Below the pieces are notes generated by a model. That model was not told the DNA's origin. It did not search any database and saw only the letters and a list, made by a program, of their open reading frames with translations. Positions 8,620 through 16,913 of a stretch of 64,000 bases of DNA are shown in pieces. The DNA comes from Gemmataceae bacterium. Lineage in GTDB: Bacteria > Planctomycetota > Planctomycetia > Gemmatales > Gemmataceae. Location: contig JAHBXO010000015.1 in assembly GCA_019636445.1 (NCBI GenBank), forward strand, positions 52,662 through 116,661, in the 5' to 3' direction. The position numbers and the translations under genes were made by a program. The stretch's first letter is position 1. Each line of letters begins with the position of its first letter.

Positions 8620-9291
8620 ATGAGCGACAGCAAAAAGCGACGCGGCCGACCCCCCGTCGAAACGCTCACTGACCCGCAGCGCCGGGCGTTCCGCGCCGTC
8701 AGCGCGTTCCTCGCCCGCCACGGGTTCCCGCCGACCGCCCAGGAACTGGCCGATGCCCTCGGCATTGCCGCGCCCAGCGCCCACGCGCTGGTTGGACAGT
8801 TGGTCCGCAAGGACTACCTCAAGCGAACCTCCCACAAGGCGCGGGGGTTGGCCATCGTCCGCGAGATCGACGACGCCCCGCGCAAACTGGTGGCGGTGCC
8901 GATCGTCGGCCGCGTGGCGGCCGGGCGGCCGATCCTGGCGGAGGAGAACATCGTCGGCGAGGTCCTCGTCGAGAGCGCGGTCGTGGGCAGCGAGCAGTGC
9001 TTCGCGCTGCGGGTCGCGGGGCAGAGCATGGTCGATGCGGGGATCGGCGACAAGGACTTGGTCATCGTCCGGCGGCAGCTCATCGCCGAGAACGGGGACA
9101 TCGTCGTCGCCCTCATCGGCGAGGAGGCGACGGTCAAGCGGCTCTCCATCCGGGGTCCGCGGGTCGAGTTGTGCCCGGAGAACCCGAAGTTCAAGCCCAT
9201 TCTCGTCGGCATCGATGACGACCTGCGGATCCTCGGGAAGGTCGTGGCCGTCCGCCGCGACGACTGTGCTCAGGGGTCGAAGCCGCGGTGA
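8620..9291 (+). CDS. LexA-type repressor with S24 self-cleavage domain
   Basis: 223 residues from ATG 8620 (CCGAGGG upstream). The N-terminal winged helix (TDPQRRAFRAVSAFLARHGF, PPTAQELADALGI) matches the LexA DNA-binding domain. The C-terminal S24 peptidase domain has the Ala101-Gly102 cleavage site in GRVAAGRP, catalytic Ser136 in VAGQSMVDAG and Lys173 in EATVKRL. Known family role: the repressor cleaves itself on RecA activation. Sitting just after the integration module with its own dyad-rich promoter, it is probably the lysogeny repressor or an SOS switch of the prophage rather than the host's housekeeping LexA. Confidence 0.88.
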   Translation: MSDSKKRRGRPPVETLTDPQRRAFRAVSAFLARHGFPPTAQELADALGIAAPSAHALVGQLVRKDYLKRTSHKARGLAIVREIDDAPRKLVAVPIVGRVAAGRPILAEENIVGEVLVESAVVGSEQCFALRVAGQSMVDAGIGDKDLVIVRRQLIAENGDIVVALIGEEATVKRLSIRGPRVELCPENPKFKPILVGIDDDLRILGKVVAVRRDDCAQGSKPR

Positions 9292-9375
9292 TCGGCGGGC
9301 TGCGGCGTGCCGGGTTGGGAGAAGGTGGTTTCGGATGTCCGTCCTGTGTTCCTGATCGTGATTGAGGGGTGTTCC

Positions 9376-9702
9376 ATGTCGGTTTCGTCCAAATCGTCCC
9401 TGTCCCCGGCCCGGCGCCGGCTGCTCGAGTTGATGCAGTCCATCAACTTCGGGCGCATCGAAAACATGGAGGTCCGCGGCGGCGAGCCGGTCTTCGACCC
9501 GCTGCCGCACGTCGTCCGCGAGATCAAGCTCGGCGCCGACAGCGGGCCGCGCCCCGAGGTCGCGCTCGCTGACTTCTGCCTGAAGGTCCAGGTCGTCGAC
9601 CTGTGGAACCGGCTCGACCAGCTCGGCACCGGCACGGTCGAAGTCCTGGAGGTCAAGCACGGGCTGCCGTTCCAGATCGTCATCCCGGAGGTGACCGCGT
9701 AG
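9376..9702 (+). CDS. Conserved hypothetical phage protein
   Basis: 108 residues from ATG 9376 (GAGGGG 6 bases upstream; an in-frame GTG at 9307 lacks a good ribosome site). It has a helical N-terminal half (SPARRRLLELMQSINFGRIE) and a beta-rich C-terminus ending EVLEVKHGLPFQIVIPEV. There is no signal peptide or membrane segment. It lies between the repressor and the sigma-like factor, probably part of the early control region. Function not recognised. Confidence 0.6.
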   Translation: MSVSSKSSLSPARRRLLELMQSINFGRIENMEVRGGEPVFDPLPHVVREIKLGADSGPRPEVALADFCLKVQVVDLWNRLDQLGTGTVEVLEVKHGLPFQIVIPEVTA

Positions 9703-9774
9703 CCGCGGCCCGCAGCCGACCGACAACCCGTTCTTCCAACTCACTCGACATTTGTCCGGCCGCAAAGCGGAAGC

Positions 9775-9867
9775 AGATGTGGGCGACGCCGACCCCGAGC
9801 GTTCCTCGCACCGCCTCCTGTCTTCGCGGCTTTTGCGTTTGGACGCCGGTCGTCGTGGCCCACATCT
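9775..9867. repeat. Long-range inverted repeat before the sigma-like gene
   Basis: Perfect 10-bp arms AGATGTGGGC (9775-9784) and GCCCACATCT (9858-9867) enclose 73 bases. The right arm ends about 15 bases before the GGAGGAGGT ribosome site of the next gene, so an RNA fold or a protein-binding loop in the leader is possible. The gap 9703-9894 otherwise holds no gene. Confidence 0.45.
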
Positions 9868-9894
9868 CCTCTCGCAGGGTCGGAGGAGGTATGC

Positions 9895-10449
9895 ATGGTC
9901 AGCCACGACCTAATCATCACCGACCGGTTCGCGCGGGGCATCATCCGGCGCAAGGTCCGGCAGTTCGTCGGTCGCGCCGGCTTTACCGAGCAAGACACGC
10001 GTGAGCTCGAGCAGGAACTGCTCCTGCGCCTCATCGACGGCCTGCGGAACTACAACGCGGACCGCACCCGGCACCTCAACGCCTTCATCACCACGGTCGT
10101 GGAACGCGCCTTCGTGGTGATCCTGCGGGACCGCCGCGCTCAGAAACGCGACGTCTGCAAACGCCGTTCGATCCACGGCCTCCTCGCGCGGGCCGACCGC
10201 AACGACTCCGCAGAGGGCATCCCCGACCCGACCTCGCGGTCGGACGCGGAGTGGTTCGAGCTGACCGAGGACGTGGCCGGCGTGCTGGCGACGTTGCCCG
10301 CCGACCTCCGTGCCCTGGCCGAGCGCCTCAAGCGGCAGTCCGTCTCGGAGGTCGCCCGGGAACTCCGCATCCCGCGCACCACCCTCTACCGCAACCTCGA
10401 GCGACTCCGGCGGCATTTCGCGAACGCCAATCTGCGCGATTACCTGTGA
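9895..10449 (+). CDS. Phage-encoded sigma-70 family (ECF-like) factor
   Basis: 184 residues from ATG 9895 with an excellent GGAGGAGGT site. Region 2-like helices occupy residues ~20-80 (FTEQDTRELEQELLLRLIDG ... HLNAFITTVVERAFVVILRD). A region-4 helix-turn-helix lies near residues 125-175 (LPADLRALAERLKRQSVSEV then ARELRIPRTTLYRNLERLRR). No region 1.1 or 3 is seen, so it is small like ECF factors. It ends five bases before the second copy of the repeated control element, suggesting it drives transcription of downstream blocks. Target promoters are not known; the three-copy element is the obvious candidate. Confidence 0.75.
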   Translation: MVSHDLIITDRFARGIIRRKVRQFVGRAGFTEQDTRELEQELLLRLIDGLRNYNADRTRHLNAFITTVVERAFVVILRDRRAQKRDVCKRRSIHGLLARADRNDSAEGIPDPTSRSDAEWFELTEDVAGVLATLPADLRALAERLKRQSVSEVARELRIPRTTLYRNLERLRRHFANANLRDYL

Positions 10450-10454
10450 TTCGG

Positions 10455-10499
10455 GCGTCAAGTGTCCACGGACTTGAAAAGGTCTGTTGGTAGAGGACC
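10455..10499 (+). promoter_or_regulatory. Repeated prophage control element, copy 2
   Basis: The dyad CAAGT-GTCCACGG-ACTTG is followed by AAAAGGTCTGTTGGTAGAGG. It ends 20 bases before the start of the replication block (ATG 10520) and follows directly after the sigma-like gene. It is closer to copy 3 (23183) than to copy 1 (5586). Confidence 0.65.
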
Positions 10500-10519
10500 G
10501 CGCACCTGAGGAACCGACC

Positions 10520-10822
10520 ATGACGATCTACCGCTACACGTTCCAGGCCGACGTGCCGAAGGCTGAAGTCCAGGCTTCGCTGCTGTTGGCACTCATCGCC
10601 GTCGAGGGATTACACGGCGAGGCGCAGACCCGGCTCGACGCCGGTCACGCGATCAGCGGCAAGTTCGGCGCGTGCGTGATCGACGGCAGCACGCCCGTCG
10701 GCCGCGACCTCGCCCGGGTGTTCACGGCGTTCTTGCGCCGCGAGTTCGGCGAGGACTCGTTCCGCGTCGAACGCCTGCACCCCATCCAACCCCAACCCAC
10801 CAACCCGGAGGTAACCAAGTGA
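10520..10822 (+). CDS. Hypothetical protein opening the replication block
   Basis: 100 residues from ATG 10520 (GAGGAACC upstream). Mixed alpha/beta composition (YRYTFQADVPKAEVQASLLL ... FGACVIDGSTPVGRDLARVF) with no known motif. Its stop overlaps the GTG start of the ATPase gene and the shared GGAGGTAACC sits in its last codons, so the two are translationally coupled. Position suggests a recombination or replication accessory role; function not recognised. Confidence 0.65.
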   Translation: MTIYRYTFQADVPKAEVQASLLLALIAVEGLHGEAQTRLDAGHAISGKFGACVIDGSTPVGRDLARVFTAFLRREFGEDSFRVERLHPIQPQPTNPEVTK

Positions 10823-11610
10823 CCCGTTTGGCGACCATCCAGAAGGGCCGCACCCCGCGGCCGCCGCGCCTGCTCGTGTACGGCACGGAGGGGATCGGCA
10901 AGTCGAGCTTCGCGGCGCAGGCCCCGCGGCCGATCTTCGTGCAGACCGAGGACGGGCTCGACGAGATCGACACAGACAAGTTCCCGCTGGCCGAGGGCTA
11001 CGAGGACGTCGTCGAGTCGCTCGCCGCGCTGGCGAACCAGGACCACCCCTACGAGTCGGTGGTGATCGACTCGCTCGACTGGCTCGAGCGGCTGATCTGG
11101 GACCGCGTATGCCGCGACACCAACGTCACGAGCATCGAGAAGGCCGACGGCGGCTACTCGAAGGGCTACACCCACGCGCTGACCTACTGGCGCGAAATCC
11201 TCGACCTGCTCAACGGCCTTCGCGCCGCGAAGAACATGGTGGTGCTGCTCATCGCGCACACCAAGGTCGAGAAGTTCGAGGACCCCGAGTCGAGCCCCTA
11301 CGACCGCTACTCGCCGCGGCTGCACAAGCACGCGTCGGCGCTCGTGTGCGAGTGGTGCGACGCGGTGCTGTTCGCGACACGAAAGCTGCGCACGCAAAGC
11401 GAGGACACGGGCTTCGGTCGCAAGCGGACCATCGCCAAGGCGATCGGCAAGGACGGCGGAGACCGCGTGTTGCGTACCGTCGGCGGGCCATCGTGCGTGG
11501 CGAAGAACCGCTACGGGATCACGGACGAGTTGCCGCTCGAGTGGGTGGCGTTCATGGCCGCCCTTTCGACCCCATCCAACCAACCCAACGAGGAGACCGT
11601 CAATGGCTGA
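10819..11610 (+). CDS. AAA_24 / Sak4-like phage recombination ATPase
   Basis: 263 residues from GTG 10819 with GGAGGTAACC upstream. Walker A is VYGTEGIGKSSFA near residues 20-30, and a Walker B-like SVVIDSLDWLERL lies near 80. The compact RecA-like core with VVLLIAHTKVEKF is typical of the phage nucleotide-binding AAA_24/Sak4 family, single-strand annealing ATPases that work with a phage SSB-like partner. The next gene (DUF669) is that usual partner and overlaps by eight bases. Confidence 0.8.
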   Translation: MTRLATIQKGRTPRPPRLLVYGTEGIGKSSFAAQAPRPIFVQTEDGLDEIDTDKFPLAEGYEDVVESLAALANQDHPYESVVIDSLDWLERLIWDRVCRDTNVTSIEKADGGYSKGYTHALTYWREILDLLNGLRAAKNMVVLLIAHTKVEKFEDPESSPYDRYSPRLHKHASALVCEWCDAVLFATRKLRTQSEDTGFGRKRTIAKAIGKDGGDRVLRTVGGPSCVAKNRYGITDELPLEWVAFMAALSTPSNQPNEETVNG

Positions 11611-12073
11611 CCTGTACGGCTTCGACGCCAACGCCGTGGAACCGTCGCGCGAGTTCGAGCCGGTCCCCGCCGGCAAGTACCTCGCGGTCATCACCGAGAG
11701 CGAGATGAAGTCGAACAAGGCGGGCACCGGGCACTACCTGCAATTCACCTTCGAGGTGATCGACGGGCCGCACAAGGGCCGCTTCCTGTGGGCGCGGCTC
11801 AACCTCGACAACCCGAACGCCACCGCGGTGCAGATCGCGAAGGCCGAGCTGAGCGCGGTCTGCCGCGCGGTCGGCGTGCTGGCCCCGAACGACTCGACCG
11901 AACTGCACGACCTGCCGCTGGTGATCCACGTGAAGTGCAAGAAGCGGCCCGACACCGGCGAGATCACCAACGAGATCAAGGGCTATTCGCCCAAGGCCTC
12001 ACTCGCCGAATCCAAGCCCGCCGCCGCGCCGGCCGGCAACAGCAAGCCGACCACGCCGCCGTGGAAGCGCTGA
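11603..12073 (+). CDS. DUF669 protein, probable single-strand DNA-binding partner
   Basis: 156 residues from ATG 11603. The opening MADLYGFDANAVEPSREFEP then VPAGKYLAVITESEMKSNKA, and YLQFTFEVIDGPHKGRFLWA, match DUF669, which commonly follows AAA_24 ATPases in phage recombination cassettes. The tail after residue ~130 is Ala/Pro/Lys-rich and disordered, like the tail of an SSB. An ssDNA-binding role is the family expectation and was not demonstrated here. Confidence 0.78.
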   Translation: MADLYGFDANAVEPSREFEPVPAGKYLAVITESEMKSNKAGTGHYLQFTFEVIDGPHKGRFLWARLNLDNPNATAVQIAKAELSAVCRAVGVLAPNDSTELHDLPLVIHVKCKKRPDTGEITNEIKGYSPKASLAESKPAAAPAGNSKPTTPPWKR

Positions 12074-12097
12074 TCGCAGTCCCCTGACGCACGTTCG

Positions 12098-12116
12098 CCC
12101 GGCGCCCTGCGCCGGG
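12098..12116 (+). other. Stem-loop between DUF669 and RusA genes
   Basis: A perfect 8-bp stem CCCGGCGC / GCGCCGGG with a CCT loop. There is no T-run, so it is not a clear terminator; it may be an RNA-processing or attenuating structure in the 72-base gap. Confidence 0.5.
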
Positions 12117-12145
12117 CCGTGCCTGCTGCCCATTCCTCACGAGAC

Positions 12146-12733
12146 ATGCCCATGCAACTGGAACTGCCATACCCGCCCAGCGTGAACCACCTGTGGCGGC
12201 GGGTCGGTCACCGAACGCTGTTGAGCCGCCAGGGACGCGCGTACCGGCGCCAGGTCCACAACCTGCTCGTCGGTCACCGCGTCCGGCCGCTGGAGGGCCG
12301 CCTCGCGGTCACAGTGGAAGTTCACCCGCCGGACCGCCGCCGTCGCGACCTCGACAACCTGCAAAAAGGCCTGTTTGACGCGATGCAGCACGCCGGCGTC
12401 TTCCTGGACGACTCGCAGATCGACGAGTTGCACATCCTCCGCTGCGAGTGCGTCCCGGGCGGCCTCGTGCGGGTGTGCGTGATGCCGCTGACGCCAACCG
12501 AACCGGAGACGGTCGCGGAGCCCGAGCCGGAGGTGAACCCGCAGGCCAAGCCGCGGACCTGCCTCAAGTGCGGCAAGACGTTTGACTCGACCGGGCCGGG
12601 GAACCGCATCTGTGCCCCCTGCGGGCGTGCCAACGCCAAACTCCACCTCAACGAGGCGCAGGTCCAGAAGCAGCGCGGCGTGAAGCGCCACAACGGGGAA
12701 GTCGTGTCGCCCGGCGCGGTCGAGGAGTGCTGA
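12146..12733 (+). CDS. RusA-type Holliday junction resolvase with C-terminal zinc motif
   Basis: 195 residues from ATG 12146 (ATG 12152 is equally possible). LELPYPPSVNHLWRR at the start and the acidic residues in RRRRDLDNLQKGLFDAM and GVFLDDSQIDEL are the hallmark of RusA, whose aspartates bind metal at the active site. Family role: resolves Holliday junctions or trims branched DNA before packaging. Unusually, a Pro/Glu-rich linker leads to a second part with CLKCGKTF...CAPC, a likely zinc knuckle absent from minimal RusA (~120 residues). It is followed without overlap by the helicase gene. Confidence 0.85.
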   Translation: MPMQLELPYPPSVNHLWRRVGHRTLLSRQGRAYRRQVHNLLVGHRVRPLEGRLAVTVEVHPPDRRRRDLDNLQKGLFDAMQHAGVFLDDSQIDELHILRCECVPGGLVRVCVMPLTPTEPETVAEPEPEVNPQAKPRTCLKCGKTFDSTGPGNRICAPCGRANAKLHLNEAQVQKQRGVKRHNGEVVSPGAVEEC

Positions 12734-12739
12734 GGAACC

Positions 12740-14464
12740 ATGATCCTGCGGCCCTACCAGCAAGACGCCATCGCCGCGGTGTACGACCACCTGCGCACGC
12801 GGGACGACAACCCGTGCGTGGTGATCCCCACCGCCGGCGGGAAGACGCCCGTCATCGCCTCGATCTGCAAGGACGCGGTCGGGCTGTGGGGCGGGCGCGT
12901 GCTCGTCCTCGCGCACGTCAGGGAACTGCTCGAACAGGCGGCGGACAAGCTGCGGGCGGTCTGCCCCGAGGTGTCCTTCGGCGTCTACTCGGCAGGGCTG
13001 AAGCGCCGGGACCGCCGCGAGCCGGTGATCGTCGCCGGCATCCAGTCGGTCTGGAAGAAGGCGTGCGAGTTCGATCCGTTCGACCTGGTGATCGTGGACG
13101 AGGCGCACCTCATCCCGCCGGAGGGCGACGGGATGTACCGGCAGTTCCTCGACGACGCGAAGGCGGTGAACCCGAACCTGCGGATCGTCGGCTGCACCGC
13201 GACGCCGTACCGGCTGAAGTCCGGCACCATCTGCACGCCCGACGGCTTCCTCAACCACGTGTGCTACGAGGTCGGCGTCCGCGAACTCATCGTGCAGGGT
13301 TTCCTCTGCCCGCTGGTCACCAAGGTCGGCGCCCACAAGCCGGACGTGGACAACCTCCACATCCGCGGCGGCGAGTACGTCGCCGGCGAGGTCGAAGACT
13401 TGATGGACCAGGACAACCTCGTCGAAGCCGCGTGCGGCGAGATCGTCGGCTACACCGCGACGCGCAATGCGTGCCTGATCTTCGCCAGCGGCGTGCATCA
13501 CGGGAAGCACATCGTCTCGTTGCTGAAGGACAAGCACGGCATCGAGTGCGGGTTCGTAACGGGCGACACGCAGGTCGGAGAACGCGACGCGGTGCTGGCC
13601 CGGTTCAAAAGCCGAGAGCTGAAGTACCTGTGCAACGTCAACGTGCTGACGACCGGCTTCGACGCCCCGCACATCGACTGCGTCGCGCTGGTGCGGCCGA
13701 CGCTCTCGCCCGGCCTCTACTACCAGATGGTCGGGCGCGGCTTCCGGCTGCACCCGTCGAAGTCCGACTGCCTCGTCCTCGACTTCGGCGGCAACGTGTT
13801 GCGGCACGGGCCGGTCGATCAGATCCGCGTGAAGGAACGCAACGCCGGCTCGGGTCCGGCACCCGTGAAAGAATGCCCGGAGTGTCACACGGTTGTGATG
13901 GCCGGGCGCGCGGTGTGTCCCGATTGCGGTTACGAGTTTCCGCCGCCGGAGCGTTCCAGGCACGACGCCAGGCCGTCGAACGCGGGCATTCTGTCGGGCC
14001 AAGTGACGGTCGAGACGTTCGCGGTTCACGACGTGGTGTACAGCGTCCACACCAAGCGCGGCGCGGGCGACGACGCGCCGAAGTCGCTGCGGGTTGATTA
14101 CAAGGTCGGCTGGCACCGCTGGAAGTCGGAGTGGGTCTGCCTCGAACACACCGGCTACGCGCGGGCGAAGGCAGTTGCGTGGTGGAAACAGCGGTCGCGG
14201 ACGCCGGTGCCGACGACGGCGGCCGAAGCGGTCGGGATCGCCAAGGCCGGCGGACTGGCTGTGGCGAAGTCGATCACGGTTCGCGCCGTGTCGGGCGAGG
14301 ACTACGACCGCATCACCGATCACCAACTCGGTGAGATTCCCGCAGCCGCCCAGCGGCCGGCATCCGAGCCGGAAGAGGAACTCTTCCCGTTCGGCTACAA
14401 CGTGGCCGCACCCACGCAGGAGGATTCTTACCGGGCACCCACGGAGGAGGAGATCCCGTGGTGA
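12740..14464 (+). CDS. SF2 DEAH-box phage helicase
   Basis: 574 residues from ATG 12740 (GAGGAACC upstream). Motifs in order: LRPYQQDAI (Q-like), Walker A PTAGGKTPV (~38), DEAH in VIVDEAHL (~118), motif III CTATPYRLK, and motif VI QMVGRGFRLHP (~330). A four-cysteine zinc ribbon (CPECHTVVMAGRAVCPDCG, ~380-400) follows the core. The C-terminal ~150 residues resemble an appended nucleic-acid-binding module. It belongs to the XPB/SSL2-like helicases common in phage replication cassettes. It overlaps the PrimPol gene start by seven bases. Confidence 0.85.
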   Translation: MILRPYQQDAIAAVYDHLRTRDDNPCVVIPTAGGKTPVIASICKDAVGLWGGRVLVLAHVRELLEQAADKLRAVCPEVSFGVYSAGLKRRDRREPVIVAGIQSVWKKACEFDPFDLVIVDEAHLIPPEGDGMYRQFLDDAKAVNPNLRIVGCTATPYRLKSGTICTPDGFLNHVCYEVGVRELIVQGFLCPLVTKVGAHKPDVDNLHIRGGEYVAGEVEDLMDQDNLVEAACGEIVGYTATRNACLIFASGVHHGKHIVSLLKDKHGIECGFVTGDTQVGERDAVLARFKSRELKYLCNVNVLTTGFDAPHIDCVALVRPTLSPGLYYQMVGRGFRLHPSKSDCLVLDFGGNVLRHGPVDQIRVKERNAGSGPAPVKECPECHTVVMAGRAVCPDCGYEFPPPERSRHDARPSNAGILSGQVTVETFAVHDVVYSVHTKRGAGDDAPKSLRVDYKVGWHRWKSEWVCLEHTGYARAKAVAWWKQRSRTPVPTTAAEAVGIAKAGGLAVAKSITVRAVSGEDYDRITDHQLGEIPAAAQRPASEPEEELFPFGYNVAAPTQEDSYRAPTEEEIPW

Positions 14465-16620
14465 TCCCCGGCGCACTGCTGACCGCCGCGCTGCGTTATG
14501 CCGAACTGGGCTGTCGTGTGTTTCCGTGCATTCCCGGTACGAAGCACCCGATCACGCAACACGGCTTCCGCGACGCGTCGGGCGAGGCGGCGCAGATCGA
14601 AGAGTGGTGGGCGAAGCACCCGACCGCGAACATCGGCGTCGCGGCCGAGGGGCTGCTCGTCGTTGACATCGACGGCGCGAACAACCCCTGGCCCGGCGAC
14701 CCCGACCGCGCTGCCGATCTCGCCGGCGCGGGGGCCGTCGCGCTGACGCCGCGCGGCGGGCGACACCACCTGTTCCGCCGGCCGGAAGGGGTGAACTGGA
14801 AATGCTCGACGGGCAAGATCGCCAACGGCGTCGATATCCGCACCGACGGCGGCTACATCGTGGTCGCCCCGTCCGAGATCAAGGAAGGTCCGTACCGCTG
14901 GGCCGACACGCTCGAGCTCACCGAACCTCCCAGCCAGTTGCCCGAACCGCCCGCGTGGCTCGTCGCGGAACTCGACCGGTTGGCGAACGGTTCGCCCACG
15001 GTTGCCACGGGAACGCCCACGGTCGCCCACGTTGCGACAAACGTCGCGACCGTGGCGACGGACGCCAACCCGATCCCGGCGGGCCAACGCAACGCGACGT
15101 TGGCCCGTCTGGCCGGTTCGATGCGCCGCGTCGGGATGGGGCAAACGGAGATCACCGCCGCGCTCCGGGAAACGAATCGCGGGCGCTGCTTCCCGCCGCT
15201 CGGCGAAGGCGAGGTGGATCGGATCGCCGCCAGCGTCGCGCGTTACCCGCCCGACGGCGTCGCGGTGGCCGCGGCCGAGAACCACTTCGACCAGATGTAC
15301 GCCGCAGCAGATGCAGCGGCGGACGACGAACCCGAACTGCCGGACCCGGGGCCGATTCCCGACGAGTTGTTGCGCGTGCCGGGCTTCATCGACGAGGTGA
15401 TGCACTACACGCTCGACACCGCGCCGTACCCGGAGCCGGTCCTGGCCTTCGCCGGCGCGCTCACGCTGCAAGCGCTCCTCGCCGGACGGAAGGTCCGCGA
15501 CGCGATGGACAACCGCACGAACCTCTACGTCCTCAGCCTCGCGAACTCCGGCGTCGGCAAGGACCACGCCCGCAAGGTCAACGCCCGCATCTTGTACGAG
15601 GCGGGGTTGGCGGACTGCCTCGGCACCGGTTTCGCGAGCGGCGAGGGGATCGAGGACCGGCTCTTCGTGCAGCCGGCGTCGCTGTTCCAGGTGGACGAGA
15701 TCGACGGCCTGTTGCTCCGCGTCGGGCAATCGCGTGACGCGCGGCACGAGGCCATCGTGACGATGCTGCTGCAGATGTACTCGTCGGCGTCCAGCATCTA
15801 CGTCATGCGGGCGAAGGCGAATCACGAGCGATCGGTGATCGACCAGCCGTGCCTGTGCCTGTTCGGCACCGCCGTGCCCAAGCTCTTCTACGAGGCGATG
15901 TCGGCGCGGCTCATGACCAACGGCTTCCTCGCCCGCCTCCTGATCCTCGAATGCCGGGGTCGCGGAGCCGGCCGCGACGACACCGAGCGGCCGATCCCGG
16001 CGTCGATCCTCGAAGCAGCGAAGTGGTGGGCGGCCTTCAAACCCGGTGCGTCGGGCAACCTGGCCGACTGGCACCCGACGCCGCACCGCGTGCCGCACAC
16101 GGACGAGGCGGCGGCCGTGTTCCGCGACGTCCGCGAGCGGGCCGACGCCGAGTACGCCCGGTGCGAGCGCGCGAACGACCCCGCGGGCATGGCAATCTGG
16201 GCGCGGGCCTACGAGAAGGCCCGCCGCCTCGCCCTGCTCCACGCGGTCAGCGCGTGCCGCGACAACCCGGTCATCACGCCCGACGCGGCGACCTGGGCCG
16301 GCTCGTTCGTCGAGCACCAAACCCGGCGAATGCTGTTCATGGCCCGGCAGCACGCCAGCGAGAGCGAGTTCGACGCCAGGCGGAAGCGCCTGCTCGACGT
16401 GCTGGAACAGTGGCAGAAGCAGCACGGCGACGAGTGGATGCCGCTCTGGAAGGTGAACCGGAAGCTGCCGTGGTCGAATCGCGAACACGAGGAGGTCCGC
16501 GACACGCTCTTGCAACAGCGGCTCATCGAGTTCCAGGTCGTTCCGCCCGGACGCAAGGGCGGTCGCCCCACGGCGGGGTACCGGTTGCTGCCCGCGCCGG
16601 CTCCGACGGCCTCCGAGTAA
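14458..16620 (+). CDS. Bifunctional primase-polymerase / DUF3987-type helicase replication protein
   Basis: 720 residues from GTG 14458 (or GTG 14461), with GGAGGAGG upstream. The N-terminal PrimPol domain has metal-binding aspartates in LLVVDIDGA (~70) and the HHLF motif of archaeo-eukaryotic-type primases. A linker (~180-210) is rich in Val-Ala-Thr and overlaps an unusual DNA repeat. A primase C-terminal helical part leads to a P-loop ATPase with LANSGVGKDHARK (~362-374) and a Walker B-like LFQVDEIDGLL. This is the initiator/primase-helicase of many temperate phages, so replication probably starts at or near this gene. Confidence 0.85.
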   Translation: MVIPGALLTAALRYAELGCRVFPCIPGTKHPITQHGFRDASGEAAQIEEWWAKHPTANIGVAAEGLLVVDIDGANNPWPGDPDRAADLAGAGAVALTPRGGRHHLFRRPEGVNWKCSTGKIANGVDIRTDGGYIVVAPSEIKEGPYRWADTLELTEPPSQLPEPPAWLVAELDRLANGSPTVATGTPTVAHVATNVATVATDANPIPAGQRNATLARLAGSMRRVGMGQTEITAALRETNRGRCFPPLGEGEVDRIAASVARYPPDGVAVAAAENHFDQMYAAADAAADDEPELPDPGPIPDELLRVPGFIDEVMHYTLDTAPYPEPVLAFAGALTLQALLAGRKVRDAMDNRTNLYVLSLANSGVGKDHARKVNARILYEAGLADCLGTGFASGEGIEDRLFVQPASLFQVDEIDGLLLRVGQSRDARHEAIVTMLLQMYSSASSIYVMRAKANHERSVIDQPCLCLFGTAVPKLFYEAMSARLMTNGFLARLLILECRGRGAGRDDTERPIPASILEAAKWWAAFKPGASGNLADWHPTPHRVPHTDEAAAVFRDVRERADAEYARCERANDPAGMAIWARAYEKARRLALLHAVSACRDNPVITPDAATWAGSFVEHQTRRMLFMARQHASESEFDARRKRLLDVLEQWQKQHGDEWMPLWKVNRKLPWSNREHEEVRDTLLQQRLIEFQVVPPGRKGGRPTAGYRLLPAPAPTASE
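15001..15038 (+). repeat. 38-bp near-repeat inside the PrimPol linker (copy A)
   Basis: Matches 19486-19523 at 32 of 38 positions. It holds CGCCCACG motifs (a further one lies just upstream at about 14993) and is followed by a GTCGCGAC palindrome. Clustered short repeats in a replication gene could be protein-binding sites; the encoded VAT-rich linker looks unconstrained. Confidence 0.5.
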
Positions 16621-16751
16621 TTGTCGTTCTTGCAGTTATTACGTCCGGCCTCGCGGGTGTGCGGAACGGGGAGTAGGAGGTAATTGCAGTAATTGTTGTT
16701 CTTGCTCACGCGCGCGGAGGGACGTGGATAATCGCGCGCGTGGGCAAGAAC
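16617..16751. repeat. Direct and inverted repeats after PrimPol (possible origin or regulatory hub)
   Basis: The 293-base gap after PrimPol holds GTAATTGTYGTTCTTGC twice in direct orientation (16617-16633 and 16689-16705, one mismatch). The second copy begins the left arm of an 18-bp inverted repeat, GTTCTTGCTCACGCGCGC (16698-16715) against 16734-16751, with one mismatch and an 18-base loop. No T-run follows, so it is not a standard terminator. A 26-base uninterrupted pyrimidine tract lies at 16769-16794. Placement beside the initiator gene fits a replication origin. Confidence 0.6.
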
Positions 16752-16913
16752 TGGAAAAACAGCAACTACTCTCTCCTCTCTTCTTCTCTCCCCTGACTTC
16801 GGTCGGACCGGATTCTCCTGCCGCCGAGCATCGGCCGGGCATTAGGTACTTCCCCCCGCGTCGGCGGCCCGTGACGCCCGCGGGAACAGCCGCGCTACAG
16901 GACACAGTTTGTT

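Noticed and set aside
12137..14476. 779-codon open frame on the minus strand
   Set aside because: It lies opposite RusA and the DEAH helicase, both with clear motifs. The reverse translation is Arg/Asp/Val-rich with no domain pattern, typical of high-GC antisense shadows.
14428..16515. 695-codon minus-strand frame
   Set aside because: Antisense to the PrimPol-helicase gene, whose motifs are clear; no motif in the reverse product.
16698..16751. Rho-independent terminator for the PrimPol operon
   Set aside because: The 18-bp stem is strong but is followed by TGGAAAAAC rather than a T-run, and no T-run occurs on the other strand either; kept as an inverted repeat.
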